A stretch of 64,000 nucleotides of DNA from Adlercreutzia equolifaciens (GCF_029076695.1 NZ_JARFIK010000002.1:372001-436000); one strand, 5' to 3'. Shown: positions 1 to 11,619, counted from the first letter of the stretch. Numbers and translations: made by a program. The notes: generated by a model from the letters alone, not told the origin.

Positions 1-21
1 GCATGGCGATAGGGTTTCCCC

Positions 22-30
22 TGCTATACT
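22..30 (+). promoter_or_regulatory. Extended -10 promoter for the sensor kinase gene
   Basis: The bases TGCTATACT form a TGn-extended -10 box (TATACT at 25-30). It would start transcription near base 37 and give a leader of about 60 bases before the kinase start at 100. The -35 position falls at the very start of the window and shows no good match, which an extended -10 can tolerate. Confidence 0.4.
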
Positions 31-99
31 GGGAGTTCATCGGCCCGGGCGCGCGAAGGCGTTCCCACGGCTATTGCCGCGTAACGCTGAAGGGGAGCT

Positions 100-2661
100 A
101 TGCACGCCGTCAAGGTTGACAGCCGTAAAATCATGGCCATGGTCCTGGTGATCGTGGCGCTGCTGGCTGCCGTCGTTGTGGCGACGAGCCTCTTCTATCG
201 CGACAGCATCCAGGGCCTTGTGCGCAGCACCACCACGACGTCGGTCATGGAGTTGACCACCTCCCGGGCGCGCTACTTGGACGAGTGCCTGCGTGCCGAT
301 CAGGACGGGGTGCAGAGCCTGGCTCATTACCTTTCCCATGCTCCTGCTGAAGAGATTCCCGATCAGGTGGATGACTTTCTGGCCACCCATGGGGCCTCCA
401 CCGGCTGGGTGCGCATGAAGGACGGCACGGTGTGGTGCTCGTCGACGGAGTCGGATCTCTATCCCGCCGAGCGCGAGGAAGAACTGTTTGCTCCGGCCCT
501 CGAGGGCAAGACGGGGTCGTCGGAGGTGTACTTCGGCCACGCGGGCGAGCGTCGCATCTTGTTCTACGCGCCCTTGGCAAAAGACGAGCGGGAGCCGGGC
601 GACAACAGCGACTTGGCTGCTGACGAGGTTCTCGGCGCGGTGTACATCTCGTTTCCCGCCGACGAGCTGCAGAACTCCTATGACACTACCTACACCAACG
701 CGGGAGAAACCTACGTGGTGGACTCCGCCGGCACCATTGTGCTCGACGCCAACCGTGGCGCCGCCGACGCTCAAAAGGGCGATCTGGCCTCGTTGCTGGA
801 AGAAGCGGGCAATACCGATGCCAAGGTAGACCAGCTGCTCGGCCACATTGCGGACGCCACCACGGACAGCCAGGTGCTCTCCTTCGAAGGCGAGCAGCAG
901 TTCGTCTACAGCACGCCTTTGGAGGCGAAGCCCGGCTGGTCGCTGGTAACCTTGCTGCCCCTCTCCGTAGTTGAGAAGGACGGCACGGAAATTGTGGGTC
1001 TGACCACGCGCATGGTGGCCGTGCTAGCCGTGGCCGTGGCCGTGGCGGTGGCCGCCTTGGTGCTGCTCTTCGTATACCGCTGGCGTCGCGAGCACCGCTA
1101 CGAGCTCTATGTGCAAAGCCTCTACCAGGCCATTGGCGAGAATATCGACACGGCCATCTTTATTGTGGACGGGGAAGAGCGCACGGTGGAGGCGGTGTTC
1201 GAGAACATCAAGGACATCATGGGCATCCCGGCCCGCGAGTTCTTCGTCATTGATCCTTTAAGCCCCAACGAGGCCTACGCCAAGGTGGCGGCCATCGTTC
1301 ACTCCGGCATGCCCGATGCGCTGCGTAGCTGGGAGTTCGAGTGCTTTAACAGCAAGTTGGGCCGTTCCATGTGGCTGCGTATTACCAGCCACGGGGTCAA
1401 GCTCGACGGCCAGGAGAAGATCATCTACTCGCTGACCGACGTCACCGACGAGCACGACATTCGCCAGAAGCTGGTGGATGCCAAGCAGGCGGCCGAGGAC
1501 GCGAATCAGGCCAAGAGCAGTTTCCTGTCCTCCATGAGCCACGATATTCGTACGCCCATGAACGCCATCCTGGGCTTCTCCACCCTTATCGACCGCGACG
1601 CCGAGAACCCCGAGGCGGTGCGGGAGTATAACCATAAGATTGCCACGTCGGGCCAGCATTTGCTGGGGCTCATCAACGACGTGCTGGACATGTCCAAGAT
1701 CGAGGCTGGCAAAACCACCTTGACCGCCAGCGTGTTCCGCCTGCCCGAGACGGTGGAGGCCGTGGAGGCCATGATGCGTCCGCAAACCGACGAGAAGCAC
1801 CAGGAGTTTACGGTCGAGGTGGGCACGCTCGACCACGAGGCTTTGGTGGGCGACGAGGGGCGCTTGCGCCAGATTCTCATGAACCTGCTGTCCAACGCCA
1901 TGAAGTACACCCCCGATGGCGGCTCCATCCTCTTCCGTATCGACGGATCGCTCAAGCGCCATGGCGAGCTGCAGCATCTGCGCATCATCGTGCGCGATAC
2001 GGGCATTGGCATGTCGGAGGAGTACCTGCGCACCATCTTCGACTCGTTCTCCCGTGAGGAGACTCAGGCCACCAGCAAGATTCAAGGTACCGGTTTGGGC
2101 ATGGCCATCACGAAGAACCTGGTGGACCTCATGGAAGGCACTATCTCCGTCGAGAGCACCGTGGGTCGCGGCAGCACGTTCATTGTGGATCTGGACTTCC
2201 CGCCGGCCCGCGAGGAGGACGCGTCCCGGGAGTCCGCCGAAGGTCCCTCGGCCGAGGTGCTGGAGCACGCCTTGGAAGGCAAGCACTTCCTGGTGGCCGA
2301 GGACAACGAGCTGAACGCCGAGATCATCGCCGCCATCCTGGATATGCACGGAGCCACCAGCGAAGTGGCCGAGAATGGCCAGCAGGCCGTGGAGAAGTTC
2401 CGCGCCAGCGCTCTGGGCCAGTTCGACATGATCTTCATGGATGTGCAGATGCCTGTCATGAACGGCCACGACGCCGCCCGCGCTATCCGCGCCTTGAAGC
2501 GCCCCGATGCGGCGGCTATTCCCATTGTGGCCATGACGGCCAACGCCTTTGCCGAAGACGCGCGCGAGGCTCTGGAGGCCGGCATGAACGCCCATGTGGC
2601 AAAGCCCATCGACATCAAAGTGCTCGAGCGCGTGGTGGCCCAGCTGACGGCTACTTCGTAA
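100..2661 (+). CDS. Hybrid sensor histidine kinase with extracytoplasmic sensor and C-terminal receiver
   Basis: Membrane-bound hybrid two-component kinase of 853 residues. A membrane segment at about residues 10-30 and another at about 305-328 flank a large extracytoplasmic Cache-type sensor region. A PAS-like stretch follows (about 335-455), then the HisKA box SSMSHDIRTPMNA with the phosphorylated His481, an HATPase domain with N, G1 and G2 boxes (about 585-710), and a receiver domain with the phospho-acceptor Asp781 in FMDVQMP. An SD-like AGGGGAG precedes the ATG. The phosphorelay would run His481 to Asp781 and then to an outside partner, since there is no HPt domain and no response regulator gene nearby. 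The ligand cannot be told from sequence. The 3' end overlaps the convergent nnrD by 11 bases. Confidence 0.93.
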   Translation: MHAVKVDSRKIMAMVLVIVALLAAVVVATSLFYRDSIQGLVRSTTTTSVMELTTSRARYLDECLRADQDGVQSLAHYLSHAPAEEIPDQVDDFLATHGASTGWVRMKDGTVWCSSTESDLYPAEREEELFAPALEGKTGSSEVYFGHAGERRILFYAPLAKDEREPGDNSDLAADEVLGAVYISFPADELQNSYDTTYTNAGETYVVDSAGTIVLDANRGAADAQKGDLASLLEEAGNTDAKVDQLLGHIADATTDSQVLSFEGEQQFVYSTPLEAKPGWSLVTLLPLSVVEKDGTEIVGLTTRMVAVLAVAVAVAVAALVLLFVYRWRREHRYELYVQSLYQAIGENIDTAIFIVDGEERTVEAVFENIKDIMGIPAREFFVIDPLSPNEAYAKVAAIVHSGMPDALRSWEFECFNSKLGRSMWLRITSHGVKLDGQEKIIYSLTDVTDEHDIRQKLVDAKQAAEDANQAKSSFLSSMSHDIRTPMNAILGFSTLIDRDAENPEAVREYNHKIATSGQHLLGLINDVLDMSKIEAGKTTLTASVFRLPETVEAVEAMMRPQTDEKHQEFTVEVGTLDHEALVGDEGRLRQILMNLLSNAMKYTPDGGSILFRIDGSLKRHGELQHLRIIVRDTGIGMSEEYLRTIFDSFSREETQATSKIQGTGLGMAITKNLVDLMEGTISVESTVGRGSTFIVDLDFPPAREEDASRESAEGPSAEVLEHALEGKHFLVAEDNELNAEIIAAILDMHGATSEVAENGQQAVEKFRASALGQFDMIFMDVQMPVMNGHDAARAIRALKRPDAAAIPIVAMTANAFAEDAREALEAGMNAHVAKPIDIKVLERVVAQLTATS

Positions 2662-3574
2662 GGGCGCGAATGGCCGCGGGCAGGGCGTTGGCCACATCCT
2701 CGGCGGTAACGCAGATGGGGGTGAGCTGCTCGGCGGCAGCGCGACCGGCTTCGGCATGAAGGGCGCAGCCGAGAGCGGCAGCATCCGTGGGTGCGAGTCC
2801 TTGGGCCAGCAGCGCTCCCAGAATACCCGCAAGTACATCGCCGGTGCCGGCCTTCGCCAGGGCCGCGGTGCCACGATCCATGGCCTCTACGGTGCCGTTC
2901 GCGGTGGCAATATAGGTAATCGGTCCCTTCAGCACCACGACGGCCTCATAAGCGCGGGCGATGGCTACGGCCAGGGCTGGAACATCGCTGCCGAAGGAGG
3001 GGAGGCGCGCCCCGCGGGCAAGGCGAGCCGCCTCGCCGCCGTGGGGCGTCAAGATGAGAGGTCCGGCGGCTGCGGCACCGTCTTCGCCCGTCGAGCCCGC
3101 GGCAGCCTGGGCACGCTCAGCGGCCAGGCGCAGGCCCGTGGGGGTGGCCAAGAGTGCCAGGGCGCCGCCGTCGATGAGGACAGGCCCAGGAAAGGCGCGC
3201 AGGGTCTTCATGACCAAGGGCTCTGGGGCGCTGTCCTCGGGATCGAACCCGCAGCCGATGACGCAGGCGGTGGGGTGCCCCGGCTTCGGCGCCTCGAGGC
3301 GCGCGGGGTGCCAGGTGCGCCAATCGCGCACCACTAGCGACGGCATCCAGGCGCGCACGGTGATCATGGATTTGCCGGCGCAGAAGACCTCGGTGTATCC
3401 GGCGCCGGCGCGGGTGGCTCCGGCGGCCGCCAGGCAGGCGGCTCCCGGGTAGGCGGCGCTGCCCGCCACCAGGTTCAGGTGTCCGCGCGTATACTTGTTG
3501 GCCTCGGCGGCGGGGAAGGGCAGCAGCGCCGCCAGGGCTTCGTTGCTGCGGCCGAGCTTGAGGGTAATGTCCAT
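2651..3574 (-). CDS. nnrD: ADP-dependent NAD(P)H-hydrate dehydratase
   Basis: Metabolite-repair enzyme of 307 residues that dehydrates damaged NAD(P)H hydrate back to NAD(P)H using ADP; cytosolic, ribokinase-like fold (YjeF C-terminal/CARKD family). The family signature is clear: GHLNLVAGSAAYPGAA near the N-terminus, ILTPHGGEAARL in the middle, and the catalytic loop KAGTGDVLAGILGALLAQG near the C-terminus. The YjeF_N epimerase (NnrE) half is absent, so epimerisation must come from another locus. I chose the second of two in-frame ATGs because AAAGG lies six bases ahead of it, while the first ATG at 3580 touches the SD. It converges on the sensor kinase gene with an 11-base overlap. Confidence 0.9.
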   Translation of the reverse strand: MDITLKLGRSNEALAALLPFPAAEANKYTRGHLNLVAGSAAYPGAACLAAAGATRAGAGYTEVFCAGKSMITVRAWMPSLVVRDWRTWHPARLEAPKPGHPTACVIGCGFDPEDSAPEPLVMKTLRAFPGPVLIDGGALALLATPTGLRLAAERAQAAAGSTGEDGAAAAGPLILTPHGGEAARLARGARLPSFGSDVPALAVAIARAYEAVVVLKGPITYIATANGTVEAMDRGTAALAKAGTGDVLAGILGALLAQGLAPTDAAALGCALHAEAGRAAAEQLTPICVTAEDVANALPAAIRALTK

Positions 3575-3732
3575 GGGCATCCTTTAGTTGAGAAAAATGG
3601 TCATCAAACGCCCCGCTTACGTCGCGCATTCTTGTCGGCAACGCGTCAACCGTGCAGACCGTTTACGGGTTGTCCCGCTCCTACAATGATGACGTATTCA
3701 GTATACAACCAGGGTCTAGGAGTGTGATCGTT

Positions 3733-4272
3733 ATGGACATGAAAGTAGGACGTAACTGGGGCATGTTCGCTGCCGGTATCGCGTTGATTATCATCGGCTT
3801 CATCTTGCTGATGGTGCCGGGGCTCACGTTGGTCTCCATTGCCGTTATCGCAGGCTGCATGTTCTTGGCCGCCGGCATTGTGGATGCCTACGCGTACTTC
3901 CGCTACCGCAAGAGCGAGGGCCTGTCCGGCTGGGCGCTGGCCTACGCCATTTGCGACATTGTGCTGGGCGTGCTGTTCATCATTCACCCCATTGCCTCGG
4001 CCGTGGTCATTCCTTGGGTGATGGGCATCTTCGTCTGCGCCTACGGCATCTTTGAGATTGTGGCGGCGGTGCGCTTCCGTCGCGAGATGTCCGGCTGGGG
4101 CTGGACGCTGTTCGCTGGCATCGTATCGGTGCTCTGCGGCATCGCGTTCTTCCTGTTCCCGGGTACCTTCGCGCTGTTCCTGGGCTTCTTCCTGATGGCC
4201 CGTGGCGTGCAGATGGCGGTGTACGGGGTCACGCTTCCTCAGGCGAACATTCCTATGGTGCAGAACCACTAG
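3733..4272 (+). CDS. HdeD/DUF308-family membrane protein
   Basis: Small integral membrane protein of 179 residues with six hydrophobic segments arranged as three repeated hairpins, the hallmark of the HdeD/DUF308 family (acid-resistance membrane protein of enteric bacteria, role otherwise poorly defined). The start at ATG 3733 follows TAGGAG at 3717-3722. A longer frame reaching back to 3652 has no SD and adds non-hydrophobic sequence. It is a single-gene unit closed by a strong terminator just ahead of ligA. Family assignment is by hydropathy pattern and by phrases such as LIIIGFILLMVPGLTLVSI. The function in this organism is unknown. Confidence 0.8.
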   Translation: MDMKVGRNWGMFAAGIALIIIGFILLMVPGLTLVSIAVIAGCMFLAAGIVDAYAYFRYRKSEGLSGWALAYAICDIVLGVLFIIHPIASAVVIPWVMGIFVCAYGIFEIVAAVRFRREMSGWGWTLFAGIVSVLCGIAFFLFPGTFALFLGFFLMARGVQMAVYGVTLPQANIPMVQNH

Positions 4273-4283
4273 TGGTAAGATAG

Positions 4284-6455
<2,172 letters not shown>

Positions 6456-6513
6456 GTAGCAAGTATCTTGGGGTGGAGCCATAGGGCATCCTTGCGGTTG
6501 AAGCTCTCGCGGG

Positions 6514-6629
6514 GGCGGGGGCGCCGGGTACCCTGATTCGCTCAGACAGTCCTCGCTTTGGAAAACAGCCCACTGGGCTGTTTTCGTCGCTGCGGAACTC
6601 GCTCGGTCAGGGCACCCGACGCCCCCGCC
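6514..6629. repeat. Nested inverted repeat in the gap after ligA
   Basis: The arms at 6514-6536 and 6607-6629 pair over 23 bases with two mismatches (for example CCGGGTACCCTGA against TCAGGGCACCCGA). Centred inside is a second perfect hairpin, AAAACAGCCCA C TGGGCTGTTTT at 6562-6584. The inner hairpin has the shape of a bidirectional terminator; the outer arms suggest a REP- or MITE-like extragenic element. The remaining gap 6456-6881 holds no convincing gene: frames there are compositionally odd and lack homology I recognise. Confidence 0.6.
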
Positions 6630-6881
6630 GGGCTCTGCCTTGGTCGAGTTTGCTTGTGTGGAGTTCACTCGATCGGGACGTTCCATATCTCCATCGGGCT
6701 TTGCCATGGCTTCGTTAGGTTCAGCCTTGGTTGAGCTGGGAGAACTCTGTGCTTTCAATTCCTTGCTGCTTCCTCATGAATGGAGACGGTGCGGAGGGGA
6801 TTTGTTGGCCCTTTGTTCCGGACGCGTGGGGGTTGTGGAGACGGTTGGCAAGGAGCGCGGCGGCCTTTAGAGTGTCGGGCC

Positions 6882-7472
6882 ATGGTTACTTTTAAGAACT
6901 GCCTGAAGGGCGCTTCTGCCGCGGTGGCGGCCGCCCTGATCTCTGCGGCTCTGTTGGTAAGCGCCGCTCCTGCCGAGGCCCAGGCCCTCGGTTTCATGGC
7001 CGAGACGTCCCAGTACGTCGAGGAAATCAAAGACTATGTGGCCGATGTGGCCGAAAAGGCCACCGAGCGCGCCGAAAAGAAGGCGGCCGAGAAGAAGGCC
7101 AAGGCTCAGAAAAAGGCCGATCGCAAGGCGGTGGTCAAAGAAGCGCTGAAGCATAAGGGCGTTCCCTATGTGTACGGCGGCACCACGCCCTCCGGCTTCG
7201 ATTGCTCGGGGTTCACGCGCTGGGTGTACGAGCATGCGCTGGGTCGCTCGCTGCCGCGCACGGCGGCCGAGCAGAGCGCCTTGGGCACGTCGGTATCCAT
7301 GGATTCCCTGGTCGCTGGTGATCTGCTCTTTTGGGGCAGCGGCAGCGGCGTGTATCACGTGGGTATCTACGTGGGCGATGGCGAATACATCCACGCCTCG
7401 ACAGGCAGCGGCCAAGTGAAGGTGTCGAACTTCGACTACCACGCTCCGTCGTTTGCCAAGCGCCTCCTGTAA
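6882..7472 (+). CDS. Secreted NlpC/P60 peptidoglycan endopeptidase
   Basis: Exported 196-residue protein. A Sec signal peptide (about residues 1-34, ending SAAPAEAQA) is followed by a Lys/Ala/Glu-rich coiled-coil linker (about 40-90) and a C-terminal NlpC/P60 domain with the catalytic triad visible as Cys108 (GFDCSGF), His159 (YHVGIYVGDG) and His171 (YIHAST). Such enzymes cut the D-Glu to diamino acid bond in peptide stems. The ATG at 6882 is chosen because it opens directly on the signal peptide; no strong SD is adjacent (AGGAG lies about 25 bases upstream). The domain is closely similar to the one ending the next gene, suggesting duplication. Confidence 0.9.
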   Translation: MVTFKNCLKGASAAVAAALISAALLVSAAPAEAQALGFMAETSQYVEEIKDYVADVAEKATERAEKKAAEKKAKAQKKADRKAVVKEALKHKGVPYVYGGTTPSGFDCSGFTRWVYEHALGRSLPRTAAEQSALGTSVSMDSLVAGDLLFWGSGSGVYHVGIYVGDGEYIHASTGSGQVKVSNFDYHAPSFAKRLL

Positions 7473-7780
7473 GCTGCCTCTTCTCCTGGGGTCGGTGCCT
7501 CTTAGGGCGCCAACCGTTGCTCTCTGCTTCAATGGTGTTGCTGAGGGGCTTGCGCGGTGCCCTGGTTTTGTGGAGCTGGCTGTATTCGATGACCCCGCTC
7601 ATCAGCGAAAACGTCCGCTGGGAAGAACTTTTCTGCTTTTTTGTTTACCTTGGCTACCTTAATTGAGATAGCTGGCTTCGCAGAAAAAGTACCTGGTCAA
7701 ATAAACAATCTTGGCCAAGATTGCTTCGACGGCGGGTCAATGAGCCTCATCTGAATAGTTCCTGAAGGGTGTTTTGCCCG

Positions 7781-7809
7781 TTGGACAGCATCTTTTCTCG
7801 CGCTATAAT
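7781..7809 (+). promoter_or_regulatory. Sigma-70-type promoter for the bifunctional wall hydrolase gene
   Basis: TTGGAC (7781-7786), a 17-base spacer and a perfect TATAAT (7804-7809) precede the gene at 7891. The implied leader is about 75 bases and contains the small hairpin GAAGC...GCTTC. The rest of the gap 7473-7890 shows no gene I can support. Confidence 0.75.
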
Positions 7810-7890
7810 ACGAACTTCGAAGCTGGAAAGGCTTGGCTTCGCGTACCCTTATGCGTGCGCACGAGAGAGAAGATAGCAAAAGGAGGCACG

Positions 7891-10251
7891 ATGACATCAT
7901 CGAAGAAAGCCGTATCGCTTTTGACAGCGGCGGCGCTGATCGTTGCCCCTGTGGGCGGCGTGGCAGCCACCTATGATGTCAGCTACGCTGGCGATGACGA
8001 TAGCAAGAAGCAGGATGCCGAGGAGGTGCCCGTCCCCGAGTCGTTCGAGCAGGCTGTTGAGTGGATCAAAGACGGCACCATCACTTCGGAGGCCTCGCTG
8101 TCCCAGGCCCGGTTGGACGACATTCTGGACGATACTCAGTTTGATGACTTGTGCAAGCTTCTGACCGAGCAGCTGGCTGCCAATGAGCAGGCTGCCAAGG
8201 AGGCGGCAGAGAAGAAGGCGGCCGAAGAGGCCGCTGCCAAAGAAGCGGCCGAGAAGAAGGCTGCGGCCCATGCCAAGGCCGAGGCGGCAGCAGCTGCCGC
8301 TGCCGATACGGCCCAGAAGGCGGAAGCCGAAGAGGCGGCTCCGGCCGAGGTAAAGAAGGCTCCCGCCGCTTCCGCTGCCAAGCAGGAGGCTGCTTCCGCA
8401 GACCAGGATGGCGCCGCTGCCGATAAGGCGCCCGCCTCTGACCAGGATGCAACGGCCAACAATGGGGCTGCAGACGACGCGTCCGAACCTGCTGACTCGA
8501 CGGAACCCGCGAAACCCGCCGATCCCGCCGAGCCGACGACTCCCAGCGAACCCGCAGAACCTGCGGAGCCGGTGCAACCTGTGGAGCCGGCCGAGCCCGT
8601 GGAGCCGGCTGAACCGGCGGATCCCGTCGAGCCCTCTGAACCCGCCGAGCCGACTGACCCGTCGGAGCCGGCCGAGCCTTCGGAGCCCACGGAACCCTCC
8701 CAGCCCTCTAAGCCTGACGTTCCCGAGGACACCTCCGATCCGGTGCAGGACGGCGTGCAGAAGCCTAGCGCTTCGGGCGCTTCGGCCATCACCGCCACCA
8801 CCCATGCCACGGCGGTGGCCAAGGGCAAGGCGCAAACGCCTTTGAAGCAGGTGGCCGCCAAGGTGCCGTCCATCAGCTTCACCCATATGGATAATTCGGC
8901 CTATGTGGCCCGTCATTACAGCGAGGATCTTACTACCGAGAAGTTCATCGCCCTCATCGGCGAGTCGGCTCGTACCATCGCCGCCGAGAACGATCTGTAC
9001 GCCTCGGTCATGATTGCCCAGGCCATTCTGGAGTCGGCTTCGGGTAACTCTACGCTGTCTCAGGCCCCCAACAACAACCTGTTCGGCATCAAGGGCGTGT
9101 ACAACGGCAACAGTGTCCAGTTGCCCACGCGCGAGGATGACGGCTCGGGCAGCACCTATTCCATCATGTCCGACTTCCGTCAGTATGCCAATGTCAACGA
9201 ATCTCTGGCCGACTACGCCGACCTGCTGTCCAACTCCATGGGCGATTTCTACGCCGGCGCGCACAAGTCGAACACCGAGAGCTTCGTGGATGCCGCCGAC
9301 TTCCTGGTGGGCCGTTACGCCACGGACATCTTCTACTCCGAGAAGCTGCAGGACCTCATCGAAACCTACGATCTGACTCGTTTCGATGTGCCGCTTACCT
9401 ACGAGTCCATGGACGTGCTGGTGCTTCCCGTCATTGACGAGGAAACCCAGAAGGAGGTCTTCCTCGATCCGGTGAAGGACAAGGAGGACTACGACGCGCT
9501 GGTGGCCGAGTACCAGGAGTATCTGAACGGCAGCGCCGAGTACCAGGAGGCTCTGGCCGACTGGGAGGAGCAGACGCGCCTGGCCGAGAAGATGTACAAC
9601 GTGCCGGTGTACCTGGAGAAGCCGGAGGCCCCCGTGGCCGACACGGCCTTCGAGCAGCGTCAGAACGAGGTCAACGCCCTGCGTTTCGAGGGCTTCGACA
9701 CCCTGATCGAGCAGGGGGCGCCGCTGCCCGTGCGCGAAGAGCGCACGCTCAACGACCTGACCACGCTGGCCACATCGTTCCTGGGCGTTCCTTACCTGTG
9801 GGGCGGTACCACGCCGGCCGGCTTCGACTGCTCGGGCCTGGTGCAGTACTGCTACCGCGAGGTGTTCAACATCGAGTTGCCGCGCACCACGTACTATCAG
9901 TGCGACGTGGGCATCGAGGTGTCCTTCCAAGAGCTGCTGCCGGGCGATCTGCTGTTCTTCGGCAACAACGAGAACGTGCATCACGTGGCCATGTACTTGG
10001 GCGACGGCTATTACGTCGAGGCCCCGCATACGGGCGACGTGGTGAAAATTACGGCCATGAACGACAAGCTCCCCGATTTCGCCAAGCGCATTGTCGATGT
10101 GCGCGATATCGATCTGAGCGAGTTCAGCGACGAGCAGCTGATGCAGTTCGTCGACCGTGAGAAGTACCTGCAAGAACGCGAGCAGCGTCTGGGTGTTACT
10201 GATGAGACCTTGGCAGAGCTGACCGAGTGGCTGAAGAGCCTCGAGTTCTAG
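7891..10251 (+). CDS. Secreted bifunctional wall hydrolase: glucosaminidase (GH73-type) plus NlpC/P60
   Basis: Exported 786-residue enzyme with two lytic domains. After a signal peptide (about 1-26) come an Ala/Lys/Glu-rich coiled coil (about 85-145), then a Pro/Glu/Ala spacer of repeated xEPAEP units (about 199-277) of the kind that spans thick walls. A glucosaminidase domain follows (about 340-500; KFIALIGESARTIA, ASVMIAQAILESASG with its catalytic Glu, NNNLFGIKG). A Glu-rich linker leads to the NlpC/P60 domain with Cys647 (GFDCSGL) and His698 (NVHHVAMYLGDG). Glycan and peptide cleavage are thus joined on one chain, suited to cell separation. AAAAGGAGG sits seven bases before the ATG. A long antisense frame over it is an artefact of codon composition. 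Confidence 0.93.
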   Translation: MTSSKKAVSLLTAAALIVAPVGGVAATYDVSYAGDDDSKKQDAEEVPVPESFEQAVEWIKDGTITSEASLSQARLDDILDDTQFDDLCKLLTEQLAANEQAAKEAAEKKAAEEAAAKEAAEKKAAAHAKAEAAAAAAADTAQKAEAEEAAPAEVKKAPAASAAKQEAASADQDGAAADKAPASDQDATANNGAADDASEPADSTEPAKPADPAEPTTPSEPAEPAEPVQPVEPAEPVEPAEPADPVEPSEPAEPTDPSEPAEPSEPTEPSQPSKPDVPEDTSDPVQDGVQKPSASGASAITATTHATAVAKGKAQTPLKQVAAKVPSISFTHMDNSAYVARHYSEDLTTEKFIALIGESARTIAAENDLYASVMIAQAILESASGNSTLSQAPNNNLFGIKGVYNGNSVQLPTREDDGSGSTYSIMSDFRQYANVNESLADYADLLSNSMGDFYAGAHKSNTESFVDAADFLVGRYATDIFYSEKLQDLIETYDLTRFDVPLTYESMDVLVLPVIDEETQKEVFLDPVKDKEDYDALVAEYQEYLNGSAEYQEALADWEEQTRLAEKMYNVPVYLEKPEAPVADTAFEQRQNEVNALRFEGFDTLIEQGAPLPVREERTLNDLTTLATSFLGVPYLWGGTTPAGFDCSGLVQYCYREVFNIELPRTTYYQCDVGIEVSFQELLPGDLLFFGNNENVHHVAMYLGDGYYVEAPHTGDVVKITAMNDKLPDFAKRIVDVRDIDLSEFSDEQLMQFVDREKYLQEREQRLGVTDETLAELTEWLKSLEF

Positions 10252-10269
10252 TGTCTCAGCTGTAACCGA

Positions 10270-11415
10270 GTGGGAGTAACGCTTCGACATTTTATGGTGC
10301 TGGGCCTTATTGCCTTTGCTGTGACGTATATTTGCGTCCCTCTGGCAAGAAGGCTCGCACTGCGTTTGGACGCTGTGGACTATCCCAGCGCGCGACGGGT
10401 GAACAAAACCCCCATTCCGCGCATGGGCGGTATTGCTATGGCCATGGGCATAGCCGTGGCGCTCTTAGTGGAGGTGCTGGGAGAGTACTTTCTGGGCTGG
10501 TACGGTTTCTATGTTCACGGCACCGACCACACCATCAACCATGCCGGGGTCATGGTGGGCCTCTTGGTCATTGTGGTAGTGGGCGCCTTGGACGACGTCT
10601 ATTCCCTGAAGCCGGGCATTAAGTTCCTGGGTCAGGTGCTGGGCGCCACCATCATTGCCGCCTCGGGCCTTTTGCTTTCCAGTATAGCCAACCCCTTCGG
10701 GGCCGGTTATGTCGAGTTCGGTTGGTTTGCCTATCCGCTAACGGTGCTGTACCTCGTGTGCTTCATGAACGTCATTAACCTCATCGACGGACTCGATGGC
10801 TTGGCGGCGGGCATTACGGCCATTGCCTCCTTCTTTCTGTTCATCATCGCCTTTGGTCGTGGCTTGGAAGAGACCGCCATGTTGTCCATTGTGCTTCTTG
10901 GCGTGACCTTGGCCTTTCTGCGCTACAACTTCTCGCCGGCCAGTATTTTCATGGGGGATTCCGGCTCGCTTTTGCTGGGCGCCATGATCGGCGTCATCTC
11001 GCTTATGGGCGTCATGCGCTCTCCCACGGTCATTGTCATGGCCGTGCCTATTGTGATTGCTGCCATTCCCATTGCCGATACCGGAGCCGCTATCATTCGC
11101 CGCCTGTATCACCATCAGCCTATCCAGCAGGCCGACAGCAAGCACTTGCACCATATGCTGTTGCGCAAGGGCTATGGGGTGCGAAAGTCCGTGGTGATTG
11201 TCTATGCGTGGACGGCACTGTTGGGCCTGGGGGCATGGGTTATGTCCAGCACCCATGGCATCACCGTGTTCGTGGTCATGTTCATCCTTATTGGCGCTTC
11301 GTTCCTTATCCTTTGGAAGCTGGGGATTTTCGACAAGGTGCTGCGCCATCATTATCACGGTCGGCATACGCGCCAGGAGGATAAGCCGAAATCCTACGGC
11401 AAGCACGGACGGTAA
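10270..11415 (+). CDS. Undecaprenyl-phosphate GlcNAc-1-phosphate transferase, TagO/WecA family
   Basis: Polytopic enzyme (up to 381 residues, about 10-11 TM) of the MraY/WecA/TagO family that moves a sugar-1-phosphate, usually GlcNAc-1-P, from UDP to undecaprenyl phosphate and so starts wall teichoic acid or similar glycans. Visible family motifs: the N-terminal PSARRVNKTPIPRMGGIAM, the catalytic Asp-rich NVINLIDGLDGLAAG, IFMGDSGSLLLG, and the cytosolic His motif DSKHLHHMLLRKGYG, which in WecA/TagO replaces the MraY HAD pattern. Start uncertain: GTG 10270 has a poor SD, and ATG 10294 loses only a few residues. It heads the envelope glycan locus, directly upstream of an exporter pair. Confidence 0.92.
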   Translation: MGVTLRHFMVLGLIAFAVTYICVPLARRLALRLDAVDYPSARRVNKTPIPRMGGIAMAMGIAVALLVEVLGEYFLGWYGFYVHGTDHTINHAGVMVGLLVIVVVGALDDVYSLKPGIKFLGQVLGATIIAASGLLLSSIANPFGAGYVEFGWFAYPLTVLYLVCFMNVINLIDGLDGLAAGITAIASFFLFIIAFGRGLEETAMLSIVLLGVTLAFLRYNFSPASIFMGDSGSLLLGAMIGVISLMGVMRSPTVIVMAVPIVIAAIPIADTGAAIIRRLYHHQPIQQADSKHLHHMLLRKGYGVRKSVVIVYAWTALLGLGAWVMSSTHGITVFVVMFILIGASFLILWKLGIFDKVLRHHYHGRHTRQEDKPKSYGKHGR

Positions 11416-11619
11416 AGCCTCGTTGGGGACTCTGGGCTTTCGGCCGGGAGCCGATCGCTGCTCCGCCTGATATGAAGCCTTTAAATTCATCTGCTCTTCT
11501 GACGGATTTCGTTTGTTTGATAGGCGGTCTCTACCGAGTATTGGGAGGGTTATTTCGTGGGGGATGGCGGCTCATGGTAGAATAGTGCCTCGCAATGAAG
11601 GCGGAGGGAATCGAGGAAC

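Noticed and set aside
1258-2874. Long minus-strand frame over the sensor kinase
   Set aside because: Plus strand encodes HisKA, HATPase and receiver motifs; antisense is a GC-rich shadow.
7897-10290. A minus-strand open frame of 797 codons across the wall hydrolase gene
   Set aside because: Low-complexity Leu/Gly/Arg/His composition, mirror of the Glu/Pro/Ala-rich plus-strand gene.
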